From positions 124,001-188,000 of the forward strand of contig NZ_LKBA01000001.1 in assembly GCF_001307765.1 (NCBI RefSeq): DNA of 64,000 nucleotides. Direction: 5' to 3'. This document shows, piece after piece, positions 16,582 to 24,700 of the stretch. The position numbers and the translations under genes were made by a program. Under the pieces are notes generated by a model. That model was not told the DNA's origin, ran no database searches, and saw only the letters and a program-made list of their open reading frames with translations. Origin of the DNA: Aliiroseovarius crassostreae (lineage in GTDB: Bacteria; Pseudomonadota; Alphaproteobacteria; Rhodobacterales; Rhodobacteraceae). Numbering within the stretch: position 1 is the first letter of the stretch; the number at the start of each line of letters is the position of its first letter.

Positions 16582-16995
16582 ATGTATACCAAACTCCAGT
16601 ATCTCTTCGCCGTGATTGCCGTCGTGGTGGCACCTACAGTGTCGATGTTGGCCTATTCCGCGGCAACCGGGGATCCGTCTCTGCGCCCGCTGGCGGCGTC
16701 CTTTGACAGGATGCGCTCCTACTTTGTGCGTTCGGGGGATATTGTGGTTGAGGTGTCGTGGGGGGAGTTTGCCCGTTCGGGTATGTCGCAGGATCAGGTG
16801 AAATCCATGCTGCGCTCCGCGTTTCTGTCCAAGGGAATTGAGGTCCATGTCGTTATCCGGGCGCAGCCGCGCTCGGAGCATATCCGCGTGACTTATCGCG
16901 TGGGGGCGTCCGAGTTCGGGCCGATGCACCTGTCAGAGACCCCCCGCGCGGTGCGCAGCGTGGCTGCCGCCTACCGGATGGGAAAAAAATCCTGA
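16582..16995 (+). CDS. small membrane-anchored protein of unknown function, second of a tandem pair
   Basis: Protein of 137 aa, paralogous to its upstream neighbour: a single N-terminal hydrophobic segment (YLFAVIAVVVAPTVSMLAY, about residues 7-25), then TGDPSLRPL, FLSKGIEVHVVIR, VTYRVGASEFGP and the C-terminal AAAYRMGKKS. It begins 17 bp after the first gene's stop if the ATG at 16582 is used; an earlier in-frame ATG at 16546 would overlap the first gene. Same strand and spacing imply one transcript. The downstream neighbour is a peroxidase pseudogene on the opposite strand, so context gives no role. Confidence 0.7.
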   Translation: MYTKLQYLFAVIAVVVAPTVSMLAYSAATGDPSLRPLAASFDRMRSYFVRSGDIVVEVSWGEFARSGMSQDQVKSMLRSAFLSKGIEVHVVIRAQPRSEHIRVTYRVGASEFGPMHLSETPRAVRSVAAAYRMGKKS

Positions 16996-17048
16996 GAAAG
17001 GGCTGGCCTCAAGTGGCCGACCCGTTTGGGACGCAAGGTCGCCGGGGT

Positions 17049-18106
17049 TCAGTTTTCCGCGGGCAGGATCTCGGCTGTTGGGCGGGGCGTGGCCTTGGTT
17101 TCAGCCGGCAGGATTGGGGCGACCTGCGGTGGCAAAGTGCCGGTCAGGCTGTCAAGGAAGGCCACGATCTGATGCACTTCCGTATCTGACAATTCTTCGC
17201 CCAGCTGGCTTTCCGCCATGATCTGCACGGCCATATCCAGATCCCAGACCTTGCCGGAATGGAAATAAGGGGCCGTCAGCGCAATGTTGCGCAAGGGGGA
17301 CGCGCGGAAGACATATTCGTCATCGGCAGTTTCGGTCACCGCAAAGCGCCCCTTATCCCCTTCTGGCAGCACTTCGGAGCCTGGTTTTTCGATCAGGCCG
17401 AACGGGTAGTAGCCATGGCCCCCCACATTCACGCCGGAATGGCAGGAGGAACAACCCTTGTCCATGAACAGTTCCAACCCGGCAAGCTGGTCGCTGTTCA
17501 GGGCGGCGTCATCTCCGTTCAGCCAGGCGTCAAACGGGGCAGGGGTCAGTAAAGTGGCCTCATAGACCTCTATCGCCTTGGCCATATTGTCAAAGCTCAC
17601 CCCATCCTCACAGCTGGCATTGAACCGATTTACGTAGTCGGTATCGAGTTCAGTGTGGCCACCACATTGTCCGGCGTATTGGCCATCTCAACACCGACCT
17701 GAATCGGGCCTTTGGCCTGTGCGGCAAGATCTTCTGCGCGCCCATCCCAGAACTGGGCTGCATTCAGAACCGAGTTCAGAACGGTGGGCGCATTGCGCGG
17801 GCCTTTTTGCCAGCCATGGCCGATCGAGGTTTCAAGATTGTCATCCCCTCCGGTTGCAAGATTGTGGCGGGAATAACAGCTGAACACGCCCGATGCTGAG
17901 AGGCGCGGGTCGAAATAGAGCATTTTGCCCAGCTCGACTTTTTCTTCGGTGCTGGGGTTGTCTGCAACGGCCGGAACGGTTGAGGGCAGTGGTTTGAACG
18001 TGTCCAGAGCGGTTGCGCGCAGGTCTGTCTGTGCCATTGCGGGCAGGGCCGGAACAGGCAGGGTCAGCGCGGTTGTCAGGAAAAACGGGATTGAGAAACG
18101 TGTCAT
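17049..18106 (-). pseudogene. di-heme cytochrome c peroxidase (MauG/CCP family), frameshifted
   Basis: A periplasmic cytochrome c peroxidase gene broken in two ways. The N-terminal part (from 18106) has a signal peptide ending ALPAMAQ and runs to a premature stop near 17630. A single missing base there, inside the codon for Pro in NSIPxYVNRFN, shifts the frame; reading on in the next frame gives DYVNRFNAS and then the rest of the protein with its second heme motif CSSCH. Separately, the first heme motif, normally CxxCH, reads CYSRH: a TGC to CGC change removes the second cysteine. Conserved text such as LETSIGHGWQKGPRNAPTVLN is otherwise well kept, so inactivation is recent. An FNR-type site remains upstream. 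Confidence 0.88.
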
Positions 18107-18127
18107 CGGAATCTTCTACAATTGGAA

Positions 18128-18157
18128 TTGATCTAAATCATCTTTGATTTAGATCAA
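18128..18157 (-). promoter_or_regulatory. double FNR/FnrL-type binding site in a perfect palindrome
   Basis: TTGATCTAAATCA and TGATTTAGATCAA form 13 bp perfect arms around a 4 nt spacer. Each half itself reads as an FNR box: TTGAT-N4-ATCAT at 18128 and the exact TTGAT-N4-ATCAA at 18144. It lies about 20-50 bp upstream of the peroxidase pseudogene start, where oxygen-responsive control is expected for this enzyme family. Confidence 0.75.
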
Positions 18158-18179
18158 TTCAAAATAGGGAAATTCTTCC

Positions 18180-19241
18180 TTAGCGGCTTGTTTTTGTTAA
18201 CATATTCAGGGCCCACTGCGCCGCATCCCGTATGCAGGGATCCTCCGAGCCGATATGTCGTTTTGCTGAAGAGCGAAGATCAGCGCGCCCGGAATTGCCA
18301 ATGGCATACAGCACGTTGCGCATGAAGCGCCCCCATCCCACCCGTTTGATCGGGCTGCCGGAAAACTTGGTGCGAAACGCCGTATCATCCAGCAGTGCCA
18401 GTTCTGCGAGGTCCGGGGCCAGCAAGTCCGCCCGCGCCGCATAGCGCAGTTCCTGCGCCTGCACCGCAAACTTGTTCCAGGGGCAGGCGGCCAGACAATC
18501 GTCGCACCCATAGATATGATTGCCCAGCTTGCCGCGCAGCTCTTCCTCCACCGGGCCTTTATGCTCGATGGTCAGATACGAGATGCAGCGCCGTGCATCG
18601 ACCTGAAACGGGGCGGGAAAAGCATCGGTCGGGCAGGCATCCAGACAGGCCCGGCAGGACCCGCAATTCTCTGTGCCCGGCGGATCAGCCGGCAGTTCCA
18701 GCGTGGTGAAAATTGCCCCCAGAAAGAACCAGTTGCCCAGCTCGCGGGACAAAAGGTTCGAATGCTTTCCCTGCCACCCCAACCCTGCCGCCGCGGCCAG
18801 GGGTTTTTCCATCACCGGGGCCGTGTCGACGAATACTTTGATTTCACAGCTGAACTGCTCCACCATCCAGCGCCCGACCCGTTTCAGGCGTTTCTTCACG
18901 ATGTCATGATAGTCGCGGTTTTGCGCATAGACGGAAATGGCGCCCTTGTCGGGCATGTTCAGCACGTCACGCGGATCATGTTCCGGTGTGTAAGGTTCGG
19001 CCAGCATGATGACCGAACGCGCCTCGGGCCACAGCGCAGCGGCAGATCCGCGCCAGTGCATCCGCTCTTCCATCCACCCCATATCGCCATGTCGCCCCTC
19101 GGCCACATATTGGGCCAGACGCGCCGCGGTGTCCGGTGTGGCATCCGGGCGGCAGACCCCAAAGGCGGCAAAGCCCTCGTCGCGGGCCTTTGCCTCAATG
19201 CGCGCCTTGAACGTGGCCGGATCGCCGGGGGAAGCCGTCAA
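18180..19241 (-). CDS. queG: epoxyqueuosine reductase
   Basis: Iron-sulfur and cobalamin-dependent enzyme of 353 aa that reduces epoxyqueuosine to queuosine in tRNA. The two 4Fe-4S motifs are visible as [17 protein letters not shown] and [14 protein letters not shown], separated by [14 protein letters not shown], and the upstream domain has [21 protein letters not shown]. No ATG fits the N-terminus; the best start is a TTG at 19241 whose bases overlap the TGA stop of the upstream GST gene (TTGA), giving the usual length of about 350 aa. A longer reading to 19340 would add an unrelated proline-rich leader. Translation is probably coupled to the GST gene. Confidence 0.92.
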   Translation of the reverse strand: MTASPGDPATFKARIEAKARDEGFAAFGVCRPDATPDTAARLAQYVAEGRHGDMGWMEERMHWRGSAAALWPEARSVIMLAEPYTPEHDPRDVLNMPDKGAISVYAQNRDYHDIVKKRLKRVGRWMVEQFSCEIKVFVDTAPVMEKPLAAAAGLGWQGKHSNLLSRELGNWFFLGAIFTTLELPADPPGTENCGSCRACLDACPTDAFPAPFQVDARRCISYLTIEHKGPVEEELRGKLGNHIYGCDDCLAACPWNKFAVQAQELRYAARADLLAPDLAELALLDDTAFRTKFSGSPIKRVGWGRFMRNVLYAIGNSGRADLRSSAKRHIGSEDPCIRDAAQWALNMLTKTSR

Positions 19242-19903
19242 AAATCCAGGTCCGCGTAATGGGCCGGGGGCGGAAAGCCGGGCACCTGATCGGCGAGGAT
19301 CGACCGGAAGGCAGGGCGCGATTTGATCTTGGCATACCATTCGCGCACATTGTCATTCCGGTTCCAATCCACATCCGAGATGTAATCCAGCGCCGACAGA
19401 TGCGCAGCCGCGGCAAAATCCGCCAGCGTCATGCTGTTGCCTGCCAGCCAGCGGCGCTGATCCAGCAGCCAGCCCAGATAATCCAGATGGTATTTGATCG
19501 CCTTTGCGCCCGCTTTCACCCGCGCACTTTCCGGATAACCCGACCCCATCACCTTCTTGTTCACCCGTTCGTAAAGCAGGTTCGACGTCACTTCGTTGTG
19601 GAACTTGTCGTCAAACCAACTGACCAGGCGGCGCACCTCATAACGGCCATCCACATCAGATGGCATCAGGGGAGGTGTCGGGTGCAGCTCTTCAAGATAC
19701 TCGCAGATCGCAGCACTTTCGGTCAGGATCTTGCCGTCGATTTTCAAAACCGGCACCTTGCCTGCGGGGTTGCGGCGCAGGAAGTCGGTGGACCTCTCCC
19801 AATACTTCTCTTCTACCAGTTCGACCTCAAGTTTCTTTTCCGCCAGCGACAGGCGCACTTTGCGGCAAAACGGGGACAGGGGGACGTGGAAAAGTCGGAT
19901 CAT
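19238..19903 (-). CDS. glutathione S-transferase family protein
   Basis: Cytosolic GST-like protein of 221 aa. The N-terminal thioredoxin-like domain starts [18 protein letters not shown], with a Ser/Cys-bearing active-site loop, and contains the cis-Pro segment [20 protein letters not shown] that binds glutathione. The C-terminal helical domain includes [20 protein letters not shown] and [16 protein letters not shown]. The ATG at 19903 matches the fold; the longer upstream reading does not. The stop codon overlaps the probable queG start by design of a TTGA junction, so the two may be one operon, although no functional link is obvious. Confidence 0.9.
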   Translation of the reverse strand: MIRLFHVPLSPFCRKVRLSLAEKKLEVELVEEKYWERSTDFLRRNPAGKVPVLKIDGKILTESAAICEYLEELHPTPPLMPSDVDGRYEVRRLVSWFDDKFHNEVTSNLLYERVNKKVMGSGYPESARVKAGAKAIKYHLDYLGWLLDQRRWLAGNSMTLADFAAAAHLSALDYISDVDWNRNDNVREWYAKIKSRPAFRSILADQVPGFPPPAHYADLDF

Positions 19904-19964
19904 GTTGGGTCGTGTTCCAGTGGCAAGGGGGTTTTCCCCGTTCTGCCCGCTTTGGCGCGGGGGA

Positions 19965-20729
19965 TCAATCCTCGAAACATTCCGCCCGCCCATCCCGGCG
20001 GATCGTGGCAGCCCCATCCACGATACGGGCCGCACGTTTGCGAAGCGCAGTTGAGGGTCTTGCGGCGGAACGTTCCTTTGGGTTGGGCAGGACTGCCGCC
20101 AGACGGGCTGCCTGTGTGGCTGTCAGCTGATCGGGTCCGACACCAAAATAGTGGCGGCTTGCGGCCTCCACGCCAAAGACACCTTCATCGAATTCCGCCA
20201 CGTTCAGATAGACCTCAAGAATGCGCCGTTTGGTCCAGACCAGCTCCACCAAAGGCGTCAGCACCGCCTCCAGCACCTTGCGTGGCCATGATCGCCCCTG
20301 CCACAGATAGGTGTTTTTCACCACCTGTTGCGAGATTGTCGAGGCCCCCCGGTTGCCACCGTCATCAATCGCCGCCCGGATGGCGCGCATGTCAAACCCC
20401 CAATGGGCGCAATAATTCGCATCTTCCGCAGCCACGACCGAGCGCGCCATGACCGGGGCAATCTCGTCCATCGACACCCATTGCTGGTCCAGCCATCCCA
20501 GCCGCATCTTTTCCGAAATCATGTAGGGGGTCGTGGGTGGGTTCAGAATGGCATAACTGCCTACAGTCAGCGCAATCACCGCAAGGACACCCAGGGCCAC
20601 ACGCCGCCCCCACCGACGCGCGAAGCGGATCGGGTGAAAGCCGGGCTTTTCCTTGGCCTTGCCTGTTTTGCCCTTTTTGCCGGGCGCGCGTTGTTTTGTC
20701 TTGCTCTTTGCCACGCTGAATTTTCCCAC
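19965..20729 (-). CDS. mtgA: monofunctional peptidoglycan glycosyltransferase
   Basis: Membrane-anchored peptidoglycan glycosyltransferase (GT51) of 254 aa that polymerises lipid II into glycan strands. A very basic N-terminal tail (many Lys/Arg) precedes one transmembrane segment, VALGVLAVIALTVGSYAIL, about residues 44-62. The catalytic domain keeps the family motifs: VVAAEDANYCAHWGFDMRAI with the catalytic Glu, GASTISQQVVKNTYLW, RRILEVYLNVAEFDEGVFGV and AARLAAVLPNP. No transpeptidase domain follows, so it is the MtgA type rather than a class A PBP. The start is GTG at 20729; a second GTG five codons in is possible. Confidence 0.93.
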   Translation of the reverse strand: MGKFSVAKSKTKQRAPGKKGKTGKAKEKPGFHPIRFARRWGRRVALGVLAVIALTVGSYAILNPPTTPYMISEKMRLGWLDQQWVSMDEIAPVMARSVVAAEDANYCAHWGFDMRAIRAAIDDGGNRGASTISQQVVKNTYLWQGRSWPRKVLEAVLTPLVELVWTKRRILEVYLNVAEFDEGVFGVEAASRHYFGVGPDQLTATQAARLAAVLPNPKERSAARPSTALRKRAARIVDGAATIRRDGRAECFED

Positions 20730-20814
20730 AGTAGGGCGGGGGGGTCAACGTGTTGTGACCGACTGGAAAAAGCATGGCATCAGGCGCACACTATTTCCAA
20801 CCGGAGGACGCGCC

Positions 20815-21499
20815 ATGACCCAGACAAAACTGATTTCCGCCACGCCGTTCGGAGCCCTCACCGCAGATGCTGTCGCAATGGGGGCACTGGGGTTATGATG
20901 CGCGCGGTTGGAAGAGATCGTCGCGGCCCATGATGACGTGGCCTTTCTCTCGCCCGACCCCGATCATTATAAAAATGTGCCTTCATTTTTTGCCCATGAG
21001 GGAAAAGAGGTCGAGACCCTTTCACATTGCGGTGCGGCGCTCTGGCTGCTCCTGTAACAGGTCACGCATGATAATCTGCTGGCCAGAGATGCCGGTCTTC
21101 TGGTGGCCGGGATCTTGCGAGAGGTGCAGGCCGGAGGGGACTTGCACCATGTGCTTTCGGAGGCCGCCACACATGCCCCCGACCCTTTCGGTGCCCCGCT
21201 TCGACAGGCCCTGACCACTGATGTCTATGACAGTGTCGCTTATGGAGAGGTTACCGGCCGCGCCTGTGCCCTGATACGGGGCCTGCCGCTGGCCTTTCAT
21301 ATTTTGCACCAGGCAGAAGATTTTGCCGATGCCATTTGACGGAATATTCTGGCAGGCGGCGACAGCTGCGGCCGCGCCCTTGTGATTGGGCGGTCATGGG
21401 CGCCGCCCATGGGGTGGAGCATATCCCGTTGGACTGGGCCTTGCGGCTTGAAAATGGCCACGATTTTTGGTGCCTCAGCAAAACCCTTGCCTCGTGTTA
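20815..21499 (+). pseudogene. ADP-ribosylglycohydrolase family protein, decayed
   Basis: A chain of short frames that together read as an ADP-ribosylglycohydrolase (DraG/ADP-ribosyl hydrolase superfamily) gene. It begins MTQTKLISATPFGALTADAV, shifts frame at GALG to give HWGYDAR-like text, shifts again to EEIVAAHDDVAFLSPDPDHY and ETLSHCGAALWLLL with a stop, then resumes DAGLLVAGILREVQAGGDLH. An in-frame TGA at about 21338 is followed by NILAGGDSCGRALVIG, the metal-binding Asp motif of the family, and another shift gives MGAAHGVEHIPLDWALRLENG. At least four disruptions make it clearly dead. It sits between mtgA and gltB on the plus strand. Confidence 0.8.
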
Positions 21500-21554
21500 A
21501 ACTTCCGGGAGGGTGCAAGGCAGGGGATTGGTTCAGGCCGCCCGGCGCTGCTCA

Positions 21555-21610
21555 TTTTCTTGTCTCAAATATCCTGGGGTGAGGCCGTCAGGCCGAGGGG
21601 CAAAGCCCCT
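21555..21610. repeat. REP-like intergenic element
   Basis: Contains TTTTCTTGTCTCAAATATCC followed by the inverted motif gaggccgtcaggcc and cgaggggcaaagcccct. It is the reverse-oriented counterpart of the copy at 35141-35195 beside the FabH-like gene. It follows the ADP-ribosylglycohydrolase pseudogene. Confidence 0.65.
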
Positions 21611-21670
21611 GCTTTGTTTCCCCCCTTGCCACGGCCCCCACATCTTTCCCCCCGTGGTCCACGCGCGAAG

Positions 21671-21707
21671 AAAAAAAGCAAAACGCCCGCGGCTTGCGCG
21701 GGCGTTT
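21671..21707 (-). terminator. intrinsic terminator of the gltB transcript
   Basis: Perfect 11 bp stem AAACGCCCGCG with CGCGGGCGTTT around a 5 nt loop. On the minus strand the stem is followed by TTTGC and then seven T, giving a classic Rho-independent terminator about 50 bp after the gltB stop. Confidence 0.85.
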
Positions 21708-21713
21708 CATATC

Positions 21714-21750
21714 TGTTGTCGTGATCCGACAATAAGTCGAAACGCTTTAA
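21714..21750. repeat. short intergenic repeat (GTGATCC hairpin / AACGCTTTAA)
   Basis: TTGTCGTGATCCGACAA forms a 6 bp hairpin and is followed by GTCGAAACGCTTTAA. It is the partner of the element at 7880-7917, and its right part matches the right arm of the element at 15956-16006. It lies between the gltB stop and its terminator. Confidence 0.55.
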
Positions 21751-21754
21751 AGGT

Positions 21755-24700
21755 TTACTCTGCCGGAACAGCTTCGCTTTCCAGCGACAGAGGCGCCGGG
21801 ATCTTGTTGAGCATTTCTTTCGGGCAAACTTGCAGGAAGTTGCCTTTTTCAAAATCCCAGTGACGCAGGATCTCGGTGCCCTTGGCTGATCCGGTCTCGG
21901 CGACGTGGCGTTCGACCAGAGATTTCAGCTCAGCTTCCCAGTGATCCACGGTGACCGGGCAGGTGACCAGGCTTTCCATGTTCATCAGGTCGCCAGACTT
22001 GCCCTCGGGATCATAAAGATAAGCCATGCCACCGGTCATCCCTGCGCCGAAGTTCGAACCGATCGACCCCAGGATCACCGCGATGCCGCCGGTCATGTAT
22101 TCACAACCGTTTGACCCGCAGCCTTCGATCACCACCTTGGCGCCCGAGTTGCGCACGGCGAAACGCTCACCCGCGCGACCCGCCGCAAAGAGATACCCGT
22201 CGGTCGCGCCGTAAAGCACCGTGTTGCCGATGATCGTGTTCTCAGCCGCCACCAGTGGGCTGGCCATCGGCGGGCGCACCACAACGGTGCCACCAGACAG
22301 ACCCTTGCCCACATAGTCGTTGGCATCCCCCGACACTTCAATCTTCAGGCCGGGTGCTGCAAAGGCCCCCAGCGCCTGACCGGCCGACCCCGTCAGCTTC
22401 ACCGTCAGGTGATCGGGCTGCAGGTTGTTGCGCATGCCGAACTTCTGCACGATATGCGACGAGGTGCGGGTGCCGACGGTGCGGTGGGTGTTCTGCACCG
22501 CATAGCTCAGCTGCATCTTCTCGCCATCTTTCAGGAACCGCGCCGCGTCGCGCACGATTTCAGCGTCCAGCGTGTCCGGCACCGGGTTGCGCGGACGGTC
22601 CCGGTCATAGGAAATCCGGTCTGCCCCATCCACGGTCAGAAGCAGCGGGTTTAGGTCGAGGTCGTCAAGGTGAGCGGACCCGCGCGACACCTGGCTGAGC
22701 AGGTCGGCGCGACCGATCACCTCATCCAGCGACCGGGCCCCGATCGAGGCGAGGATCTCGCGCACTTCCTGGGCGTAGAAGGTGATCAGGTTCACCACCT
22801 TGTCGGCCGAGCCGGAGAATTTGGCGCGCAGGTCGTCATCCTGGGTGCAGACGCCCACCGGGCAGGTGTTCGACTGGCACTGACGCACCATGATACAGCC
22901 CATCGCAATCAGGGCCGCGGTGCCGATGCCGTATTCCTCGGCGCCCATCATTGCCGCCATGACAATGTCACGTCCGGTGCGCAGGCCCCCATCGGTGCGC
23001 AGCGTGATCCGGTCGCGCAGGTTGTTCATCGCAAGCACCTGATGCGCTTCGGTCAGGCCCATTTCCCACGGCAGACCTGCGAATTTGATCGAGGTCGCAG
23101 GCGAGGCCCCGGTGCCACCATTGTGGCCGGAAATCAGGATGATATCGGCTTCGGCCTTGGCCACGCCGGCAGCAATCGTGCCAACACCGCTTGATGCCAC
23201 CAGTTTCACTGTCACCTTACAGCGCGGGTTGATCTGCTTGAGGTCGTAGATCAGCTGCGCCAGATCCTCGATCGAGTAGATATCGTGGTGCGGCGGCGGC
23301 GAAATCAGCGTCACGCCTTTGGTCGAATGGCGCAGTTTGGCAATCAGGTCGGTCACCTTCATGCCGGGCAGCTGGCCACCTTCGCCGGGTTTTGCACCCT
23401 GCGCCACTTTGATCTCAAGCTCTTCACAATGCAGCAGGTATTCGGCGGTCACACCAAAACGGCCTGATGCCACCTGTTTGATCTTAGCGGAGGCGTTGTC
23501 GCCATTGGGTTCCGGGGTGAAATCCTCGGGGCTTTCGCCGCCTTCACCCGAATCCGACTTGGCGCCGATGCGGTTCATGGCAATCGACAGGGTGCGGTGT
23601 GCTTCGGGGCTGAGGGCGCCCAGCGACATGCCGGGGGTGACGAAACGTTTGCGGATCGCGGTGATGCTTTCCACTTCTTCGATCGGCACCGGATTGCCCA
23701 GCGGCTTGATTGCCAAGAGGTCACGCAGGTGGATCGGCGGCATGGATTGCAGGCGTTTTGAATACTGCTGCCACATCGCATAGGACGCGCGGTCGCAGGC
23801 GTTTTGCAGAAGGTGCATCGACTGGGCTTCCCAAGCGTGGGTCTCGCCCGATTTGCGGGCTTTGTAAAACCCGCCAACTGGCAGAACCATGTTGCCCGTG
23901 CCAAAGCCCGCGGCATGCACTTCTTCGAGCTTTTTCTGAATGCCTGAGATCCCGATACCCGAGATCCGGCTGATCATGCCGGGGAAATATTCGGCCACCA
24001 TGGCGCGCGAGAGGCCAACGGCCTCGAAATTCAAACCGCCACGGTAGGAGGAAATCACCGAGATCCCCATTTTCGCCATGATCTTCAACAGACCCTGGTC
24101 GATCGCATTGCGATAGCGGCTCACCGCTTCGGTCAGCGAACAGTCCAGCAATCCGCGTTCAATACGGTCCGCAAGGCTGTCTTCGGCCAGATAGGCGTTG
24201 ACCGTGGTGGCACCGGAGCCCACCAGAACCGCAAAGTAATGCGGATCAAGGCATTCGGCGGACCGCACGTTGAGTGAGGTGAAGGTGCGCAGACCTTTGC
24301 GCACCAGCCAGCTGTGCACCGCCGAGGTGGCAAGGATCATCGGCATCGCGATACGGTCTTCGCCCTGTGCCTGATCGGTCAGCACCAGATGCCCGGCGCC
24401 AGACTGGATTGCCTCTTCGGCCTTGGCGCGGATCTCGCTCAGTGCGGTTTGCAACGCGCCATTGCCGCCCCCGGCGGGGAAGGTGCAGTCGATCTCGACC
24501 ATCGGGGCTTCAAAAGCCTTGGTCATGGCAATGAACTGCTCATTGCCGACAAACGGGCTTTCCAGGCTGATAATCTCGGTCTGGCCGCCGTTTTCATCCA
24601 GCACGTTCTTGAGGTTGCCAAACCGGGTCTTCAGCGACATCACGCGGAATTCGCGCAAGCTGTCGATCGGCGGGTTGGTCACCTGGCTGAAATTCTGACG

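Noticed and set aside
19259-20452. A long plus-strand open frame (about 400 codons) opposite the GST and mtgA genes
   Set aside because: Antisense to two well-supported genes, and its translation is rich in Arg, His and Pro with no domain.
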